Origin: Hortaea werneckii
Taxonomy: Eukaryota; Ascomycota; Dothideomycetes; Mycosphaerellales; Teratosphaeriaceae
Assembly (NCBI GenBank): GCA_037044905.1
Contig: JBAOKB010000037.1
Span: forward strand, 1,178,001 to 1,242,000
Direction of reading: 5' to 3'
DNA length: 64,000 bases
Shown: positions 56,001-64,000 of the stretch, piece after piece
How the letters are laid out: every line of letters starts with the position of its first letter
Numbering within the stretch: position 1 is the first letter of the stretch
Notes under the pieces: model-generated
Database searches by the model: none
Seen by the model: the letters and a program-made list of their open reading frames with translations, nothing else
Told to the model about the DNA's origin: nothing
Position numbers and translations under genes: made by a program

Positions 56001-57415
56001 TCATCGACAGACGACGCGGGGTCAGCTGCTGAACTCTCACCCTCGCTAGGCTTTGATGCTTCATCCGTAGAAGGTGTGTTGTCCTGTTCACCGTTCGCTG
56101 CATCGACAACAGCGCTTCCGGTATCATCACCCCCTGGTTCATGAGATGTGCAGCGGCGACTGGTTGAGGTACATCCACAGTCGCCCATTGTCCTCGATAG
56201 CAACAATATCGTCAGGCGACTCTTCAACAGGCGAAACAACGCGTTTCTTGGATTTGCTCTTGACGCTTTTGGAACTCTTCTTCTTGCGAGATGTCGGTTT
56301 CGGATCAGTCGTGTCCGGAGTAAAGCTGACATGCTTGTCGACAGGCTCGACTTCTATGGTATCTGCAGGTGTGGGTGGAGTATCCACTGCGGCGGTATCA
56401 TCGCCTTCGCCTCCACCAGGTGTCTCTGTAGGATCCTCGACTTCCTCACCAGGCGGTTGTCCTGCACTTTCTTCGAGCTGTGGCGGCTTTTCCTCTTCGA
56501 CGTCAGGTTGCGGCTCCGCCGCTGGGCATGGCTCTTCTTTCGCTTCCACGTCGTCGGGACTTGATTCTTCGTTGCCTTCAGGCACCTCAGCCGAAGAATC
56601 TGCACTTGGCTTGTCGGCACCATCCGATACTTCCTCGGCAGTCTGGACCTCCATTGGAGCAGCTTCTTCCTCGGTAGATCCAGGATCAACAGCGTCCGGG
56701 CCTCAGTCGCCGCATTCTCAGTGCTTCAGGAGCTTCAGGAGGAGGTGGTGAAGGAGCTGGAGGCGGTAGACTTCTCCTCTACAGGACCATCTTCCCCAGC
56801 CGCACGCTTGCTACCTTTCTTTTCTTCTTGTCCTTCTTTGCTTCGGCTCCTCCACGATCTCCACGATCTCGTCTTCGGGAAGACTTTCAGACTCCTTGGC
56901 TACTGTTTCAGCAGCGGTCTCCTCGGCCGCTTTCTCAGTTTCCTGCGAAGGGTTCTCCTGTTCGGCTTCTTCAAGAGAAGTTCGGCAGGAGGAGCTGGTG
57001 GGTCCGGTGCTGTTTCCTCCGCTTCAACGGGCTTCTCATCTTCAGCCGTCACCATAGGAGAGTCGACAGGCGCTGCTTGAGGGATATCAGCGAATGGCTA
57101 CATTTCCACTGGCATGACATACATACGCTCTACTTCAGATGCTGTAGCCTTTTCTTCAGCTTCCTCAGCTTCATTTTCTGAAGGCTCATCTTCGCTGGAG
57201 GCCTCGTCGTCTGTAGGCTCCGGTGCCTTCGGTTGGGCATAGCTGACCTTGTAGGTAGGCATATAGGGCGAACCAGCAGCTTCGGGGGTTATAGTAGATG
57301 ATGCGGGACCTCCTCGTGCCGGGAGGACACTACTCCGTGGATCCTTCCATGTTGCCACGGAGATGTGTTTGAAATTGTACCGCTTCTTGAGCTCTTCAAG
57401 ATGAGCGGCGGACAT
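53044..57415 (-). CDS. Giant disordered acidic/basic protein
   Basis: Not assigned to a family. The ATG at 57415 opens MSAAHLEELKKRYNFKHISV then ATWKDPRSSVLPARGGPASS, an ordered N-terminal motif also seen in other fungal proteins I cannot name. About 3.3 kb of Glu/Asp/Pro/Ala/Ser-rich sequence follows, in shifting frames, and then a C-terminal Arg/Glu-rich coiled coil (RRREARRAREAARIAEEEHQ, AAEEAAKIAKEEAEAVARKE) with an RS-like tail ending SLFGKLLRSFA at 53044. At least eight one-base shifts (for example near 57100, 56660, 56330, 55880, 55700, 55270, 55060 and 54275) are needed to read it through. The strand is clear because the opposite frames give only Ser runs. A scaffold or spindle/cortex protein is possible but unproven. 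Confidence 0.6.
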
Positions 57416-58443
57416 GATGATGATGATTGTGTTTCGTGAACAGTATGTTTCTCAATGCAAAACAAGGGGATCAAGGGTCTTGTCAGAATATCAAAGCAAT
57501 GATTATATGGTAGAATGTTGGAAATGATGTAAGGAAGGACGGAAGTCTTGTGACCAAATGGATGAGGATCTAGAATCTCATGTCGGACAGCAGCGAGATG
57601 ATACAGAAGTTGCGGCGAAGAGGGTGACAGCGGAGCAATATCTAGTGCCAGTGTTTCAAGAGCAGAAGAGGGAAACTCCGCAGCCCGAAGCTGACACCCT
57701 CTGGAGACACGTTGTCAGGGTGCGGATGTGCACGATACTCAAATGTGGTAGCAGTATACTGAGGGGGGCAAGGAAGGGAGAGAGAGACCAATGCGGGTCG
57801 TTGTAGATGACGAGCGTGAACCACTTAGCGTGCGGCGGCAGAGCCATTGGGACCACGTAGGACGACATGGCAGGCGAACCCGTTTGCTGGAGGAAAAAGA
57901 GCACAATGTCCAAAGGGGTTAAGCAGCAGTTTTGGCGCTTTACGCGAGGCCCAAGGCGGTATTGATGGGATGAGGTGTGAGGCAAGACCGATGCAGCTAG
58001 AATAGCATGATGGGTTCCATTGCAGCTGGAGCTTCATGGCATATCCGTTCCGATAGGTGACAGGACCGTGGGGGCCCATGCCTTGCGTTTCTGGAAAGGT
58101 TGAGTGGCCTATTTTGGACCAATGGTGTGTGTAACGCGTGCGGCGGCCCGAAAGGTAGTGCGATATGATATCCCTCATGTTGTCATGGTCGATATCGCGC
58201 CGGGCAGCCGTACCTGACAGAGATGAGGTTGAAGATGTCGACGTGGCACGTTATCATTCAATGTGAGTTGTTCGCCAAAGCAGCTGTCCGACGAACCGGG
58301 GAAAGGACGGTTGATGGGGCCCGGCCCTCACGCTGTACGAGCCGACTGCCGCTGCACGCACACGCCACAAGCGCCCTCCCGCTATCACTCCGGTCCCTCG
58401 CGATCTTGCCTCCGCGGTTTCGAATGGTAAACCGATCTGCACC
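57416..58443. other. Divergent intergenic region
   Basis: About 1 kb between opposed starts of the acidic protein and the histidine phosphatase. Open frames are present but carry no conserved motif. Confidence 0.45.
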
Positions 58444-59435
58444 ATGCCTAGACCATTTGTATACGTGTCTGCAGTCTTGCTCGGTATTGTCGCGTTCTGG
58501 TATCTATTGGCTGTCCCGTCTGACAAAAGTCCCACAATGGGCAGCGCGCCTGCCGCGACATACGACTACCAGTCCGTAACCGGCTTCTTCCAGCAGGACG
58601 ACCCGAACACAGACCCGGAGTCATATGATTACAGCAAGAACAATTTCGGCCTCATAGACCGCTCGTATGAGAGTGACGGCCAGCTCCCGAATGACCCAAG
58701 CAAGCAATCGACCCAATGGCAGCGCTTTGAGACTTATCTCCGCCACCTGAACGCCGAGGCCTCGCCTGGCACGCAATACAAACTGATCATTGCCGGCCGA
58801 CACGGACAGGGCTTCCACAACGTGGCGGAAGACTTTACGGGACCAAAGCCTGGGATGATTACTGGGCGGCGCTGGACGGCAACGGCACCATCACGTGGTC
58901 TGACGCCCACCTGACGGACCTTGGGAAGGAGCAAGCGCTGGAAGCGAATGCTTTCTGGGGTCAACAGCTCGGTTGGGCTGGCATGCCAGCTCCCAGTAGC
59001 TACTATGTGAGCCCGCTGTACAGGTGTCTGCAGACTGCCAATCTTACCTTTTCCGGGCTGAAGCTGCCTGAGGACAAGCCGTTCTCGCCTACGATTAAGG
59101 AGATGTTGCGCGAGGTCATGGGCGTGCACACGTGCGATCGAAGGAGTACGCGCGGGTACATTCACGACGCCTTCCCAGACTGGTCTATCGAGCCTGGGTT
59201 CGCGGAAGGTGATGAGTTGTGGCGGGCTGACCATCGCGAGACGTGGAATGAGCATGATGTGAGGACTAAAGTGCTGTTGGATGATGTCTTCAACAATGAC
59301 GATAGCACTGTTGTCTCTTTCACAGCGCATTCGGGCGCTATCGCAAGTCTGCTGCGTGTGACAGGGCACCGAACCTTCAAGCTGCCTACTGGCTCACTCA
59401 TACCTGTCTTTGTAAAGGGTGTGAAGAAGAGCTGA
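58444..59435 (+). CDS. Membrane-anchored histidine phosphatase (PMU1-like)
   Basis: A phosphoglycerate-mutase-fold phosphatase. The N-terminal helix FVYVSAVLLGIVAFWYLLAV (about residues 5-24) is a signal anchor. The catalytic motif is IIAGRHGQGFHNVAEDF (RHGxxxxHN), followed by DAHLTDLGKEQALEANAFWG, YYVSPLYRCLQTANLTFSGL, REVMGVHTCDRRSTRGYIHD and the second histidine in VVSFTAHSGAIASLLRVTG. One base is missing near 58834 (NVAEDF|YGTKAWDDYWAAL). No introns. Fungal PMU1-like proteins act on small phosphomonoesters; the true substrate is not known. Convergent with the oxygenase gene, 106 bp apart. Confidence 0.88.
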
Positions 59436-59541
59436 GCTCTGAGAAAATGCACAGTGATCAAGCCACTCATCGCCTTTACCGGCATCTGCTGGGGAGCCGG
59501 TGTAGAAATCACAGAACGCGCCTGCAAATTCCTCGGACACA

Positions 59542-60413
59542 TCATCGCCTAACGCAAAGATCACTCCTAATCACCCACTTCTCCCCCTGCGTGACCTCCT
59601 TGCCTTCATGCAATAGACAGTCTTTCCCATGCCGATGCAACAACGCCATCCCCACCTCGAGCTCCGCGACGACAGGCTCAGGAGCCGCTTCCCGTCTGCT
59701 CGGCGGATCGGGGTAGAAGACCGTCTCGCCTCCTTGGCATCCTGTCGCTGGCGAGGTGAGGTAGAGTAAAAGCGTCCATGTCGTTCTGGCGGGGATGGGG
59801 GAAAGCGAGGTTGAGGACGGGAAAGAGATGTTGTTTGCGTCGTCATCTGCGCGACCGTCAGCAACTGGAACGGTGGGAGGACAGGGACTGTGAGAGTGGT
59901 GAAAGTTTTCTGGGGAAAGGTTCTCTTACAGTGCTGATCGAAAAATTGTCCGGCGCTGTAGCGATAAATCCGGATATTACTGTTCAGCCCTAATACATCG
60001 CCACCCCATAATTTCCGCGTAGCAGGTTCATCCAGTGTTTCTCCGTCGACGACGGGATGAGTAACCAGCTCCTTGAGTGCCGTGCCGCTCCAAAGTCTTT
60101 CAGCGAAGAGCGGATCGTCAATCTGGAAACGGTCGTTTACCCGCACTGCGTCTCCCTTTTTGGGCTTTCCGGGCGTCGTGGTTAGGGCTAAAGAGGCAAG
60201 GAAGCTGACGTAGGTCTTGCAGAGAGTGGTTGTCCAGAAGTGCGGGATGGTGATGATTTGGTCCGGGAGGAGGTTGGTGAGGTAGAGGTCTGATGCGGGG
60301 ACGAGAGGTTGCATGGGTGGCCAGTTGGGCGTCTCCGGTTTGGATTTTGCGGTGTCCGGGGCGGATGGGTTTGCTGCGGCGCCTTTCTTTGCTTGCTTGG
60401 ATTTGGGAGGCAT
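59542..60413 (-). CDS. 2-oxoglutarate/Fe(II) oxygenase (prolyl-4-hydroxylase type)
   Basis: An iron and 2-oxoglutarate dependent hydroxylase. The start at 60413 is MPPKSKQAKKGAAANPSAPD. The catalytic double-stranded beta-helix includes NSNIRIYRYSAGQFFDQHYD|D with the iron-binding HxD, assembled across the intron 59847-59929 (phase-1), then LLLYLTSPATGCQGGETVFY, ELEVGMALLHRHGKDCLLHE and GKEVTQGEKWVIRSDL, which supply the distal iron His and the co-substrate Arg. The frame is continuous once the intron is removed. Total about 262 residues. Family members hydroxylate protein prolines or small molecules; the target is unknown. No signal peptide, so probably cytosolic or nuclear. Confidence 0.9.
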
Positions 60414-61511
60414 GGCTGTGGTTTCTCTGTGGGTGGGTTCTGGATCAAGTGTGTTTCTGGGTCGAGTGTGTATCTTGGTCGTGGACTTTTCAATTGGAAA
60501 GGTCGGGCAGGATGTGTGGCTATTAGCTCCGATAGCTAGTCTATTTCTTCCAGTTGAAAGATGAATGAACGCTGCAGCCCGTTGCGTCCAGTTCTTCTAG
60601 AATCGATCAATGCGGAAATCGGGCGCAAGGTAAGGATGCGTGATATTTAAAGTGAGTCAATTCGATTGACGCTGCATTCGGCTTCAATGTAGGGTCGCGT
60701 GCAATACATTGTTCGCCGTCGACGACGAGATTATCAATCCTGCCGTCCTACTTGACGATGACAAGGGTATCTGGTCGGCATGTGAAGATGCCGTTGAGCT
60801 ACTCATGGGTGCGAAAAGTCGCGGGACGAGAATGATGAAGAGCAAGGCTCTATCGGGTAGGAATTGTGATACAACAAACGCATTGACCTCGGGAAGCATT
60901 TAGTCCCAGTAAACACAAAGAATCCGTGGAAATCGATCATGTTCACACGCATGTGTGTATGAATGCCTGTTGAAGGTGGTGGCTGATTACCACCTCCCTA
61001 GGTAGGGACATAGCACGTTTTATTTTACTCAACCAAAAGTTCTGACCGGATCTACGCAAACAGGTGGGGAAAGTGAGAGGCGTCAACCTTGGAAGGCAAA
61101 AAGGTTCGTTCCATTCTTCACTTCTTCACCGACTTGAGAGGCGCTAGGAGGTAGGGAGCTAACGTTTTGCGCCTAGCTCCGCTCCGCTTCTGACGCCCGC
61201 CTCTCTGTCTTTGCGCCTGCGGACCTGTCCTGGTCTCGCTCTGATCTGTACTGCTCACATCTGCTCTGTTCTGCCCGTGCTGGATTGCACTTCGACCCTC
61301 CTTCAGTGTGCGACCAGACCAGACCAGAAGAGACCGCGACCGTCCATCTTCCAAGGCCCCCGTCGATCCTCTCCGAAGTTGGCCCCGGCCCAGCCCGTCT
61401 CTGTTCACCCCAGAACCGCATCGCAGCCGGTTCAGGTTCTCGCTCACCACGCGGCAATCGCAAGCTTCGCAGTCCAGCAATGAAGCCAGTCCGCCCACGC
61501 GACCTCAAGAG
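60414..61511. other. Divergent intergenic region
   Basis: About 1.1 kb between the oxygenase and FHL1 starts. CT/CC-rich from about 61130 to 61500, consistent with the FHL1 promoter or 5' UTR. A short plus-strand open frame at 60709-60903 is not recognised. Confidence 0.45.
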
Positions 61512-64000
61512 ATGGAAAGCAGCGGAGCTGGCGCGCTTGCCGCCCAAGCAGCGCCATTGCCAACCGATTCATCACACCAGACGCCCGACCCGTTGTTGCG
61601 GTTGACTGCTGGGAGCCCCGGTGCAGATGCTGAAGTGGACTGGGCCAGCGGCGACATGATGAAGGATGCCTCCGCTACGAACGACGCAGACGAAGATCCT
61701 TTCCTGGATCTGGATACCGTACAACCTCAAGGCCCATCGCTTGACACTCCAGTCCATACTGCGCGATTCAATCACTTTGAACCGAGCAATCTCCGTGAGA
61801 GCACAGAAGATCAACAGCAAACCCGGCAGCCGTCGCCCACAAGCACCGATGCGGCAAAAGCTGCAGACATCCTCGCCAACACTACCAACGGCTTCCCTCC
61901 GACAGACGGCAACGAGGATTGGATGCAGATGCAAGACCAAGATGCGAGCAACTTTCCGCAGTGGGACGCACCTCTCGATCCCTTAGCCGACGTCGCCCCG
62001 GGAGACCTTTCAGACGATGGGCAGTGGTTGCAAGGAGACAGCATGGAGGAGGCTGAGCCGCCTCCGAAGAGCATTGCAGCCTACGCCCGGCTTACCTTCC
62101 CCGACGGTGACTACTTTATCTCCACCTTCGAAGTTATGCTGGGACGTGATATGGACTTCTGGAGGCGCTATGCCAGAGAGCTCAAGCGGGCACGGAGAGC
62201 GCAACACGATCTGGACGAATACCGACTTGAACCGAGCCAGCCATCGCAGCCGGACGAAGGTGGCGAGCAGGACCCATCTTCCAAATCCAGCCACTCTCTG
62301 GAAGGGCGTCCGGCCAAAGGACTTCCGAGCAACTTCAGTGAGCAAGGAGGCGCTGTCTCCTTCGCGCCGAACTCGGATGATGAGGGTGAGAATCGTCGGT
62401 CGCGACGCAAGAAGCGGCGCATTTTGAATTCAAAAGCTTCGTCGTCGACCTCCGTCGCTCCAGCCAGCTTGCACCCCTCCCTGATGGGGAGTTTCGTGTC
62501 TCCGAACCCATTCTCTGCCGAAGCGGGCGCTATCACCGATCAGCCTTCACAAGCCTTCGTACCGGTACATCCTCAGCGGGCTGAAGACATCAAAAAGATA
62601 TCCAAAGAGCATTTGCTGTTCCGTTATAACTTTATGGAGGAGACGTGGGAAGTACTGGTCATGGGCCCCTCGGCTATGATCAACGACTCATATCACAGAC
62701 GGGACGAGGTCGTGAAGCTTAGTCGTCATGATCACATTGTAATCGCTGAGACGCTTGCTGTAGACTTCAAGCTACCCGATGCCATCCGCACCTCACCTGG
62801 CCCTTCACGAGGCACATTCGCAAGCGACGGCGAGGAGGACTTTGGAGATCTACAGACAAGCCCACTCGGCACAAGCCCGATTAGAAGACTCTCAAAGGCA
62901 ATGATCGACGTGGACAGCGATGATGACGAGGCTATGCCGCTCGCGAAGATGCATAAGAAGCCCAAACCCAAGCTCAAGCTTAGTCTTAAGAAAAAGAAAC
63001 CAGACCAAGACAAGGCAGCAGAGGACAAGAAGGAGCAGCAGAAGGCGGGCAAAACAATTGCGAAACCGAAAAAGCAGGAGAGTCAAAAGAAGGAGAAGGA
63101 GGTAGCAGCGGAGAAGACGGAGACGACGGAGAAAACAGACAAGTCTCCTGAGACTGCGAAGAACGCTGAAGTAGTTGACAATGCGCCTAACGAGCCTGCC
63201 CAAGAAACCCCTGCAGTGCCAGTGGCTGAGCCTATCCAGCTGCCTGCCGAAATGCCCGCCATTGGCGATGATACTCTCAAGCCCGAAGAACAAGAGCTAC
63301 ACAAGTTACAGAGCTTGACCCAAATGTCTCCGCCTGCGCAACCCCCAGTTATCGAACCGGGCTCCATATTCGAAGGCGTAGCGCCAGAAGAGCTTCCTCA
63401 AAAGCGGAAAGGTCCAGGGCGCCCGCCAAAGAATGGTCTTATCTCTAAGCGTGATCAAGCCCTTGTTAAGCGCAAGCAGAAGGAATATGAAAAGCGTGGG
63501 CAGCTGGCACCTGGCCTGGACGAGTTGGTGGCGATGGTTCGTGCTGAAACGAAGGCCAAGGAAGCCGCTGCGAAGGCTGCCGCGAGGGGAGAGGCCCCAC
63601 CTGAAATACCAATCATGCAGAGTATCGAAGCGGATGCTCTTCCGATGCCTCTACAACCTTCTGCTGAAGGAGCTCCAAGCCTCGAAGGTATGCTGCCAAA
63701 GACGAGCGCCACGCCAATGGATCCAACCCGCAGGGCCAGCAGCCCGAAGCCAAAGAGGCTAGTCAAGTCGCCCTCTCCTATGAAACCAGAACATGAGTAC
63801 ACCGAAGAAGAAATGAAGAAGCCAACTATCACCTACGTTCACATTTTAGATGAGGTGCTTCGTGATCATCCGATTGGGAAGGCCGACCTGCAGGAGCTGT
63901 ACGACCGGATTTGTAAACGGTACCCCTATTTCAAGTATAAAACCGGCACGTCTGGTTGGCAAAGCAGTGTACGACACAATCTACTACAGCATGAGCGTTT
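61512..64000 (+). CDS. FHL1: FHL1-like transcription factor (FHA + forkhead), 3'-truncated
   Basis: Regulator of ribosomal-protein gene expression in yeast. The ATG at 61512 starts MESSGAGALAAQAAPLPTDS, and the frame stays open without introns or shifts for 2,489 bp to the window end. The FHA domain begins AYARLTFPDGDYFISTFEVM (about residues 189-208) and is interrupted by a long basic/acidic insert before ISKEHLLFRYNFMEETWEVL and HIVIAETLAVDFKLP. An AT-hook-like KRKGPGRPPKNGLISKRDQA follows, then Lys/Glu-rich linker. The forkhead domain starts KKPTITYVHILDEVLRDHPI and is cut off just after GWQSSVRHNLLQHERF. FHA plus forkhead in this order is the FHL1 signature. Confidence 0.92.
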   Translation, partial: MESSGAGALAAQAAPLPTDSSHQTPDPLLRLTAGSPGADAEVDWASGDMMKDASATNDADEDPFLDLDTVQPQGPSLDTPVHTARFNHFEPSNLRESTEDQQQTRQPSPTSTDAAKAADILANTTNGFPPTDGNEDWMQMQDQDASNFPQWDAPLDPLADVAPGDLSDDGQWLQGDSMEEAEPPPKSIAAYARLTFPDGDYFISTFEVMLGRDMDFWRRYARELKRARRAQHDLDEYRLEPSQPSQPDEGGEQDPSSKSSHSLEGRPAKGLPSNFSEQGGAVSFAPNSDDEGENRRSRRKKRRILNSKASSSTSVAPASLHPSLMGSFVSPNPFSAEAGAITDQPSQAFVPVHPQRAEDIKKISKEHLLFRYNFMEETWEVLVMGPSAMINDSYHRRDEVVKLSRHDHIVIAETLAVDFKLPDAIRTSPGPSRGTFASDGEEDFGDLQTSPLGTSPIRRLSKAMIDVDSDDDEAMPLAKMHKKPKPKLKLSLKKKKPDQDKAAEDKKEQQKAGKTIAKPKKQESQKKEKEVAAEKTETTEKTDKSPETAKNAEVVDNAPNEPAQETPAVPVAEPIQLPAEMPAIGDDTLKPEEQELHKLQSLTQMSPPAQPPVIEPGSIFEGVAPEELPQKRKGPGRPPKNGLISKRDQALVKRKQKEYEKRGQLAPGLDELVAMVRAETKAKEAAAKAAARGEAPPEIPIMQSIEADALPMPLQPSAEGAPSLEGMLPKTSATPMDPTRRASSPKPKRLVKSPSPMKPEHEYTEEEMKKPTITYVHILDEVLRDHPIGKADLQELYDRICKRYPYFKYKTGTSGWQSSVRHNLLQHER

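Noticed and set aside
53387..57181. Long Ser-rich plus-strand frames opposite the acidic protein
   Set aside because: They are complements of Glu/Asp/Ala-rich codons on the minus strand, where ordered motifs and a start are found; they show no family signal.
1..60413. Programmed ribosomal frameshifting as the cause of the frame breaks
   Set aside because: No common slippery site or downstream structure, and the shifts occur in many unrelated genes.
1..64000. tRNA genes
   Set aside because: Occasional GTTCGA or TCGAAC words were inspected, but no matching A-box and acceptor-stem arrangement was found.

Overview
This window is nuclear DNA of a filamentous ascomycete (Pezizomycotina). The evidence is about 24 protein genes on both strands with short 50-160 bp GT-AG introns, CTGAC/CTAAC-type branch sites, and families typical of these fungi: SNF1, TAF8, SOM1, an Opy2-type anchor, FHL1, a DHA1 drug transporter, and GH27 and GH5 enzymes. 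Placement in Dothideomycetes is a guess from the style of several proteins. No tRNA, rRNA, CRISPR or prokaryotic feature was seen.

Layout. 1-6 kb: 3' part of a DHA1 MFS transporter, a 5-hydroxyisourate hydrolase and the SNF1 kinase. 6-8.6 kb: non-coding DNA with a 9-bp minisatellite and a 39-base C run. 8.6-14 kb: a low-complexity protein, a DUF1365 membrane protein and a TMEM234-like protein. 14.4-18.9 kb: a fused HyuA/HyuB hydantoinase-oxoprolinase. 19.9-25 kb: TAF8, a SOM1/XRCC2-like divergent pair, a 48-base G run and the Opy2-type protein. 27-32.7 kb: a GPI-type cell-wall protein, an orphan coiled-coil protein, a MOT1-type molybdate transporter and a small hydrophilic fungal protein. 33.8-42 kb: a C2-domain cytokinesis-type protein, a GH27 alpha-galactosidase, a short TIR element with RIP-like changes, and a GH5 enzyme. 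42.4-53 kb: an orphan protein, a divergent protein kinase, an F-box/zinc protein and a C2H2 plus fungal-specific-domain transcription factor. 53-64 kb: a giant acidic/basic disordered protein, a histidine phosphatase, a 2-oxoglutarate oxygenase and FHL1, which runs off the end.

The dominant oddity is that most of the conserved genes carry single-base frameshifts, usually one missing base, including genes that should be indispensable (TAF8, SOM1, SNF1). Two apparently intact genes (the Opy2 and MOT1 types) hide short out-of-frame segments between compensating indels. By contrast FHL1, the 2OG oxygenase, the TMEM234-like gene and the isourate hydrolase read cleanly. The simplest explanation is residual indel error in the assembly, so coordinates below describe gene extent and not a continuous reading frame wherever frameshifts are noted. 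I did not find a convincing new multi-gene system. The best leads are the RIP-marked TIR element between two glycoside hydrolase genes, the two very long homopolymers, a kinase with altered catalytic-loop and metal-binding motifs, and several orphan fungal proteins.
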